From an uncultured Eubacteriales bacterium (GTDB lineage Bacteria > Bacillota > Clostridia > Oscillospirales > Oscillospiraceae): 9,917 bases of DNA. Both the position numbers and the translations under genes were made by a program. The notes below the pieces were generated by a model. That model made no database searches and was not told the DNA's origin. It saw nothing but the letters and a program-made list of their open reading frames with translations. Below, one piece after another: positions 6,247-9,917 of this stretch; positions within the stretch are counted from its first letter, which is position 1; each line of letters begins with the position of its first letter. The stretch spans positions 1 to 9,917 of the forward strand of contig URCK01000064.1 in assembly GCA_900546295.1 (NCBI GenBank), in the 5' to 3' direction.

Positions 6247-8211
6247 TTATCCTCGGTGCGCTTCGAACCAGGTCGTGATCTCGTTTAAGCGGCGGATGCG
6301 GTGCTTGGGCTTGCCGCTGCGCGAGAGCTCGTGGTTCTCGCCGCGGAAGAGGACGAGTCTGCTCTCCACGCCGTGCGCAACGAGCGCGGAGTACATCTGA
6401 TAGCCCTGATCGACGGGGCAGCGATAGTCCTCAAAGGAGTGGAGGAAGAGCGTCGGCGTCTTGACCTGATCGGCGTACTTCATGGGGCTGTGCCACCAGA
6501 ATTTTTCGACGTCCGGCCAGATGGTCGAGCCGCACTGATCCTCGGAAAAGTCGGGGCCGATATCGGACACGCCGTAGAAGCTCGTCCAGTTCGAGATCGA
6601 GCGCTGGCTGGCGCAGGCGCGGAAACGGTCGGTGTGGCCGATGATCCAGTTGGTCATGAAGCCGCCGTAGGAGCCGCCGGTCTCAAAGAGATTGTCGCGG
6701 TCCATCTCAGGATAGTGCTCAAGCGCCGTGTCGCAGAAGGCCATGAGGTCTTCAAAGTCCACCGTGCCGTACTTGCCGCGGATGTCCATGAACGCACCGC
6801 GCCCGTCGCTGCCGGTGGGGTTGCAGAAGATGACAAAGTAGCCGCGGCTGGCCCAGTACTGCATCTCATGGTAGAAAACGGGGCCGTAGACGGTCTTCGG
6901 CCCGCCATGAATGTCGAAAATGACGGGATACTTTTTGCCCGCTTCAAAGTCCATCGGCTTGAGGATGAAGCCGTGGACCTCGTGCTCGCCGCACATGAAG
7001 TAGAGCTTTTCGGGCCGGGCGACATACTTGCCGCGCAGCGCCGCGTCGTTGAAGTGCGTGACGCGGCGGCCGTCTTCATTATAAAGCTCCTGCGGTCTCA
7101 TGTCCCAGAGTGCGCAGAGCAGCATCTTGCCCTTGCAGCGGTCAAAGCTGTCGATCGAGCCGTCGCGTACGAGAACGGAGGAAACCTCGCCGTCTTCGAG
7201 CCGATAAAGTCCCGCGCCGTCAAAGCGCGTTGAGATGAAGTACAGCACATCGCCGTCCATCTTCATCTCGCGGCCGCCGCCGTGGCGGACGTCGCTGCCG
7301 ACAGAAGAGCCGATGGCCTCGCCATAAACGGCGTAGGGCGCGACGGCGAGGGTTTCATAGTCGAGCTTGTAGAAGTCGCAGTCCGTGTTCATGCCGTACT
7401 TGCCGTCGGCGGCGGCAAGCAGCAGGAACGACGCGCCGAGGGCGTAGGTCGAGATGACAAAGTCGCTCCGGCTCTTCACGACGCTCTCCTGCCTGCGCGA
7501 TGCAAGCGTCATGCGGTAAATGTTTTCACCGCCAAAGTGCGCGGGACGGGGGCAGGACACGTCGAGCAGGCTGTAGTAGACGGTCTTCTTATCCTCCGTG
7601 AGCTGCACGTCGGACACGTTGAAGCCTTTCTCCGTCAGACGGGTGAGGGACCTCTTTTTCGCGTCGTAATAGAAAAGACTCTCATATGCGCCGCGGGTAT
7701 AGGTGCCGCCGTTCCACCACCAGGGGAGCTGGTCGATGACCTCGTAGTCCTCGTTTTCCTTTTTTGTGTCCTCGTAGGCCTTGACGAGCTTTTTGTCGCC
7801 CTTGTAGAGCTCTTCAAAGCCCGGAAAGGTCGAGCCGATAACGAGCAGGTCACCGTCCGGCAGGGGATGGACGGCGGACACGGGAATGGGGAAGGTGAAG
7901 GCGAGCTCCGCCTCGCCGCCGTCGAGCGCGATTCGATAATAGCGGCTCTGGAGCGAGGGTTCTTTTTCCCCCTCGCGGTCGGCCGCAAAGAGGACGGTGT
8001 TCTCGTCAAGATAGCAGAAGGATGCTTCCTTTCCGCCGCCGGTCAGCGCGCGGACGACGCCGTCTTTGAGCGTGTAGAGGCGGGAGTCGTAGCAGTTCTT
8101 GTCTTTCTTTGCCTGGCTTACGGTGAAGCAGGCGCTGCTCCCCTCGGGGGAGAAGGTCACGTTCGCAAGCGAGCGGATCGCGCAAAAATCGTCGATGGCG
8201 ATAGGTTTCAT
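6247..8211 (-). CDS. S9 (prolyl oligopeptidase) family serine peptidase
   Basis: Protein of 654 residues with no signal peptide, so probably cytoplasmic. Residues 1-400 form a repeat-rich N-terminal part typical of the S9 beta-propeller, which limits access to small peptides. The alpha/beta hydrolase domain follows: DIHGGP (433-438, oxyanion region), the nucleophile motif GGSYGG (512-517, S514), HSFEDYRCP (591-599, probable acid D595) and GENHELSRSG (624-633, H627). The catalytic triad thus appears complete. The overall form resembles acylaminoacyl-peptidases/dipeptidyl peptidases (S9C-like). The start at 8211 (MKPIAIDDF) has AAAGGAG (8222-8228) 10 nt upstream. A longer in-frame ATG at 8256 has no such site and would sit only a few bases after the predicted transcription start. 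The GNAT gene follows 33 bp downstream. Confidence 0.92.
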   Translation of the reverse strand: MKPIAIDDFCAIRSLANVTFSPEGSSACFTVSQAKKDKNCYDSRLYTLKDGVVRALTGGGKEASFCYLDENTVLFAADREGEKEPSLQSRYYRIALDGGEAELAFTFPIPVSAVHPLPDGDLLVIGSTFPGFEELYKGDKKLVKAYEDTKKENEDYEVIDQLPWWWNGGTYTRGAYESLFYYDAKKRSLTRLTEKGFNVSDVQLTEDKKTVYYSLLDVSCPRPAHFGGENIYRMTLASRRQESVVKSRSDFVISTYALGASFLLLAAADGKYGMNTDCDFYKLDYETLAVAPYAVYGEAIGSSVGSDVRHGGGREMKMDGDVLYFISTRFDGAGLYRLEDGEVSSVLVRDGSIDSFDRCKGKMLLCALWDMRPQELYNEDGRRVTHFNDAALRGKYVARPEKLYFMCGEHEVHGFILKPMDFEAGKKYPVIFDIHGGPKTVYGPVFYHEMQYWASRGYFVIFCNPTGSDGRGAFMDIRGKYGTVDFEDLMAFCDTALEHYPEMDRDNLFETGGSYGGFMTNWIIGHTDRFRACASQRSISNWTSFYGVSDIGPDFSEDQCGSTIWPDVEKFWWHSPMKYADQVKTPTLFLHSFEDYRCPVDQGYQMYSALVAHGVESRLVLFRGENHELSRSGKPKHRIRRLNEITTWFEAHRG

Positions 8212-8228
8212 AAACGGAAAACTCCTTT

Positions 8229-8254
8229 CATCGGGCGCGCCGATGGGGGCGCGC
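8229..8254 (-). promoter_or_regulatory. GC-rich leader hairpins next to the S9 peptidase ribosome site
   Basis: The leader between the predicted transcription start (about 8261) and the ribosome site holds two overlapping inverted repeats. One is CATCGG/CCGATG (8229-8234 with 8240-8245, 5-nt loop). The other is GCGCGCC/GGCGCGC (8235-8241 with 8248-8254, 6-nt loop). Only one can form at a time. The first begins right beside the AAAGGAG site. A control role is inference; this could simply be GC-rich sequence. Confidence 0.35.
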
Positions 8255-8267
8255 ATCTCATGAAAAC

Positions 8268-8296
8268 ATCATACCACAGCGGCGGGAACATTGCAA
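8268..8296 (-). promoter_or_regulatory. Sigma-A promoter of the S9 peptidase-GNAT unit
   Basis: On the minus strand, TATGAT (8268-8273; five of six consensus bases) is preceded by TGG, giving an extended -10. A -35-like TTGCAA (8291-8296; four of six) lies 17 bp upstream. Transcription would begin near 8261, about 50 nt before the start codon. Confidence 0.7.
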
Positions 8297-8323
8297 TGCG
8301 AAGGAAAAACCGTCGAAGCATAC

Positions 8324-8353
8324 AAAAAAACATCTGCTGAAATTGCAGATGTT
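8324..8353 (-). terminator. Minus-strand Rho-independent terminator upstream of the S9 promoter
   Basis: A perfect 9-bp stem, AACATCTGC (8329-8337) with GCAGATGTT (8345-8353), has a 7-nt loop. Read on the minus strand, the stem runs into a tract of T (complement of A at 8324-8330). The + strand has no T tract after the stem, so it works only on minus-strand transcripts. No minus-strand gene lies upstream of it within the window. It would insulate the S9 promoter from any transcription coming back from the rpoB region. Confidence 0.75.
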
Positions 8354-8366
8354 CACAAAAAATGGC

Positions 8367-8395
8367 TTGACTTTTTTGTTTCTGTTTGGTAAAAT
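8367..8395 (+). promoter_or_regulatory. Sigma-A promoter of rpoB
   Basis: TTGACT (8367-8372) and TAAAAT (8390-8395) are spaced by 17 bp, each with five of six consensus bases, in a T/A-rich setting. Transcription should start near 8402. This gives rpoB its own promoter and a leader of about 190 nt. It is divergent from the S9 peptidase promoter, with the minus-strand terminator between them. Confidence 0.8.
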
Positions 8396-8401
8396 AAAGC
8401 G

Positions 8402-8590
8402 CTTATAAACGGGAAAAGGTGAGGACAATTCCCCACCCATTACCGAGAGAATAGCATACTGCGGCAAAAAAAGCAAGATATCGTTCGACTATTCTATCAA
8501 CAAAGCCGGGCGTGTCGCGCTGATCGAGCCGCCTCAATACATTCCTTCAGGCGGACAGGGCCTGAAGAAAAGAAAGGCGTGAAGAGCAAA
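8402..8590 (+). promoter_or_regulatory. Long untranslated leader of rpoB with alternative hairpins
   Basis: No gene with a normal start is visible in these 189 bases. Near the 5' end, GGTGAGG (8418-8424) can pair with CCCCACC (8431-8437) with one mismatch. Close to the ribosome site two stems compete: CCGCCT (8529-8534) with AGGCGG (8549-8554), or the perfect 8-bp CTTCAGGC (8545-8552) with GCCTGAAG (8560-8567). They share bases 8549-8552 and cannot form together. The second stem ends 5 nt before AAAGG (8573-8577). There is no T tract after either stem, so any effect would be on translation or RNA stability rather than intrinsic termination. A leader function is inferred from length and position; no known riboswitch class was recognised. 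Confidence 0.5.
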
Positions 8591-9917
8591 ATGGCCAAAG
8601 ACAAGATGTATGGCAAGACCCTTCGCAAGAATTTCGCCCGACACGAGGAGATCGTGGAGATGCCGAACCTGCTGGCGCTTCAGAAGAAGTCCTACCAGTG
8701 GTTCCTCGACACGGGCCTGCGCGAAGTCTTTTCCGACGTCGCATCCATTTCCAACTATGCCGGCAACCTTGAGCTGAGCTTCATCGACTACAAGATGGAT
8801 GAGGCGCCCAAGTACGACGTGCTCGAGTGCAAGGCGCGCGACGTGACATATGCCGCTCCCCTGAAGGTGAGCGTGCGTCTCTACAACAAGGAGACCGGCG
8901 AGATCAAGGAGCAGGAGATCTTCATGGGCGATTTCCCGCTGATGACCGACTCCGGCACCTTCGTCATCAACGGCGCCGAGCGCGTGGTCGTCTCCCAGCT
9001 CGTTCGTTCCCCCGGCATCTACTACGGCAAGGAGATCGACCTCAAGACCGACCTCCCGCTGCTGACCTCCACCGTCATCCCCTACCGCGGCGCGTGGCTC
9101 GAATACGAGACCGACGCCAACGAGGTCTTCTGGGTCCGCATCGATAAGAACCGCAAGCTTCCCATCACCCAGCTCATCCGCGCCATCGGCTTCAAGACCG
9201 ACGCGGAGATCCTCGAGCTCTTCGGCGACGATGACCGCGTGGCCGTCACGCTCGAAAAGGACGCCTGCAAAACCTATGAGGAAGCAATGCTCGAGATCTA
9301 CCGCAAGCTGCGTCCGGGCGAGCCGCCCACGGTCGAGGCCTGCGAAACGCTCATCAACAACCTCTTCTTCGATCCGCGCCGCTATGACCTGTCCATGGTC
9401 GGCCGCTACAAGTACAATAAGAAGCTCTCCCTGTGGGCGCGTATCCGCGGGCAGAAGCTTTCCTTCCCCGTTGCCGACCCGCGCACGGGCGAGATTCTCT
9501 TCGACGCAGGCCACATCGTCACCGACGAGGAGGCCCGCGAGATGGACGCCATCGGCGTCAACGACGTGACCATCGATGTCGACGGCCGCACGATGCGCGT
9601 CTTCTCCAACCACATGGTCGATCTTGACCGCTTTGTCGACTTTGATCCCGTGGCCGAGTGCGGCATCAAGGAGCGCGTGCGCGAGAGCGTGCTCAAGGAG
9701 CTGCTCGAGCAGTACAGCGGCGAAGAGCTCAAGGAAGCCATCCGCGACAACGCTGACCGCCTTGTGCCCAAGCACATCCTGGTCGACGATATCCTCGCTT
9801 CCATCAACTACATGAACGCTCTGGCGCACGGCATCGTCTTCAAGGATGATATCGACCACCTCGGCAACCGCCGCCTGCGCTGCGTGGGCGAGCTGCTGCA
9901 GAACCAGTTCCGCATCG
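8591..9917 (+). CDS. rpoB: DNA-directed RNA polymerase subunit beta, N-terminal part (runs off window)
   Basis: The frame stays open to the window edge and gives 442 residues, about a third of a full RpoB of roughly 1200 or more. The N-terminus MAKDKMYGKTLRKNFARHEEIVEMPNLL and the hallmark NGAERVVVSQLVRSPG (127-142, protrusion/lobe region) identify the beta subunit of the core polymerase. The last residues LGNRRLRCVGELLQNQFRI lie just before the rifampicin-resistance region, which is outside the window. The start at 8591 was chosen for its fit to family N-termini; AAAGG (8573-8577) is 13 nt upstream. An in-frame GTG at 8579 sits almost on top of that site and is less likely. The gene next upstream is the divergent S9 peptidase, not rplL. 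Confidence 0.97.
   Translation, partial: MAKDKMYGKTLRKNFARHEEIVEMPNLLALQKKSYQWFLDTGLREVFSDVASISNYAGNLELSFIDYKMDEAPKYDVLECKARDVTYAAPLKVSVRLYNKETGEIKEQEIFMGDFPLMTDSGTFVINGAERVVVSQLVRSPGIYYGKEIDLKTDLPLLTSTVIPYRGAWLEYETDANEVFWVRIDKNRKLPITQLIRAIGFKTDAEILELFGDDDRVAVTLEKDACKTYEEAMLEIYRKLRPGEPPTVEACETLINNLFFDPRRYDLSMVGRYKYNKKLSLWARIRGQKLSFPVADPRTGEILFDAGHIVTDEEAREMDAIGVNDVTIDVDGRTMRVFSNHMVDLDRFVDFDPVAECGIKERVRESVLKELLEQYSGEELKEAIRDNADRLVPKHILVDDILASINYMNALAHGIVFKDDIDHLGNRRLRCVGELLQNQFRI

Noticed and set aside
6301..8340. Two long + strand open frames (6301-7233 and 7282-8340) over the S9 peptidase gene
   Set aside because: Both are antisense to an intact serine peptidase with a complete triad and show no domain or credible ribosome site.
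8579..8590. GTG at 8579 as the rpoB start
   Set aside because: It would leave only about 1 nt after the AAAGG ribosome site, and the extra residues VKSK are not part of the usual RpoB N-terminus.
8534..9859. Long open frame of 441 codons on the minus strand across rpoB
   Set aside because: It is fully antisense to the clear rpoB coding sequence. Its composition is that of a reverse-frame shadow in GC-rich third-position DNA, with no domain and no ribosome site.

Overview
The window looks like ordinary chromosome from a GC-rich member of the Clostridia, most likely Oscillospiraceae/Ruminococcaceae. The basis is the RpoB N-terminus, AGGAGG-type ribosome binding sites, consensus sigma-A promoters with 17-bp spacers, G/C-rich third codon positions and the gene families present. 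This placement rests on recognition of the proteins, not on a database search. No phage, transposon, CRISPR array or toxin-antitoxin gene was seen.

Layout: (1) 1-114: 3' end of a 5S rRNA gene, cut by the window edge, with its terminator, so an rRNA operon ends here. (2) 188-1783: a MATE-family efflux transporter on the + strand, driven by a perfect TTGACA-17-TATAAT promoter and closed by a strong GC hairpin. (3) 1827-4786: a minus-strand operon read from its own promoter in the order EamA/DMT transporter, AzlC, AzlD, cyclase-family (kynurenine formamidase-like) hydrolase, then a broken small gene. (4) 4815-5674: a PrsW-type intramembrane protease on the + strand, divergent from the operon, ending in a hairpin terminator. 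(5) 5722-8296: a minus-strand pair, an S9 (prolyl oligopeptidase) family peptidase followed by a GNAT acetyltransferase. (6) 8324-8590: a divergent control region holding a minus-strand terminator, the rpoB promoter and a leader of about 190 nt. (7) 8591 to the end: the first 442 codons of rpoB, ending just before the rifampicin-resistance region.

How the genes may work together: AzlC and AzlD form a two-subunit branched-chain amino acid exporter. The linked DMT transporter and zinc-dependent cyclase/amidase suggest an amino-acid or amino-acid-derivative export and hydrolysis cassette, but the substrate is unknown. The S9 peptidase and GNAT protein are probably co-transcribed. The PrsW protein has no visible anti-sigma partner here.

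No clearly new multi-gene system stands out. The points most worth a second look are the rpoB leader (its own promoter, mutually exclusive hairpins, an open frame without a start codon), the decayed small gene at the end of the amino-acid operon, and that operon's unusual composition.
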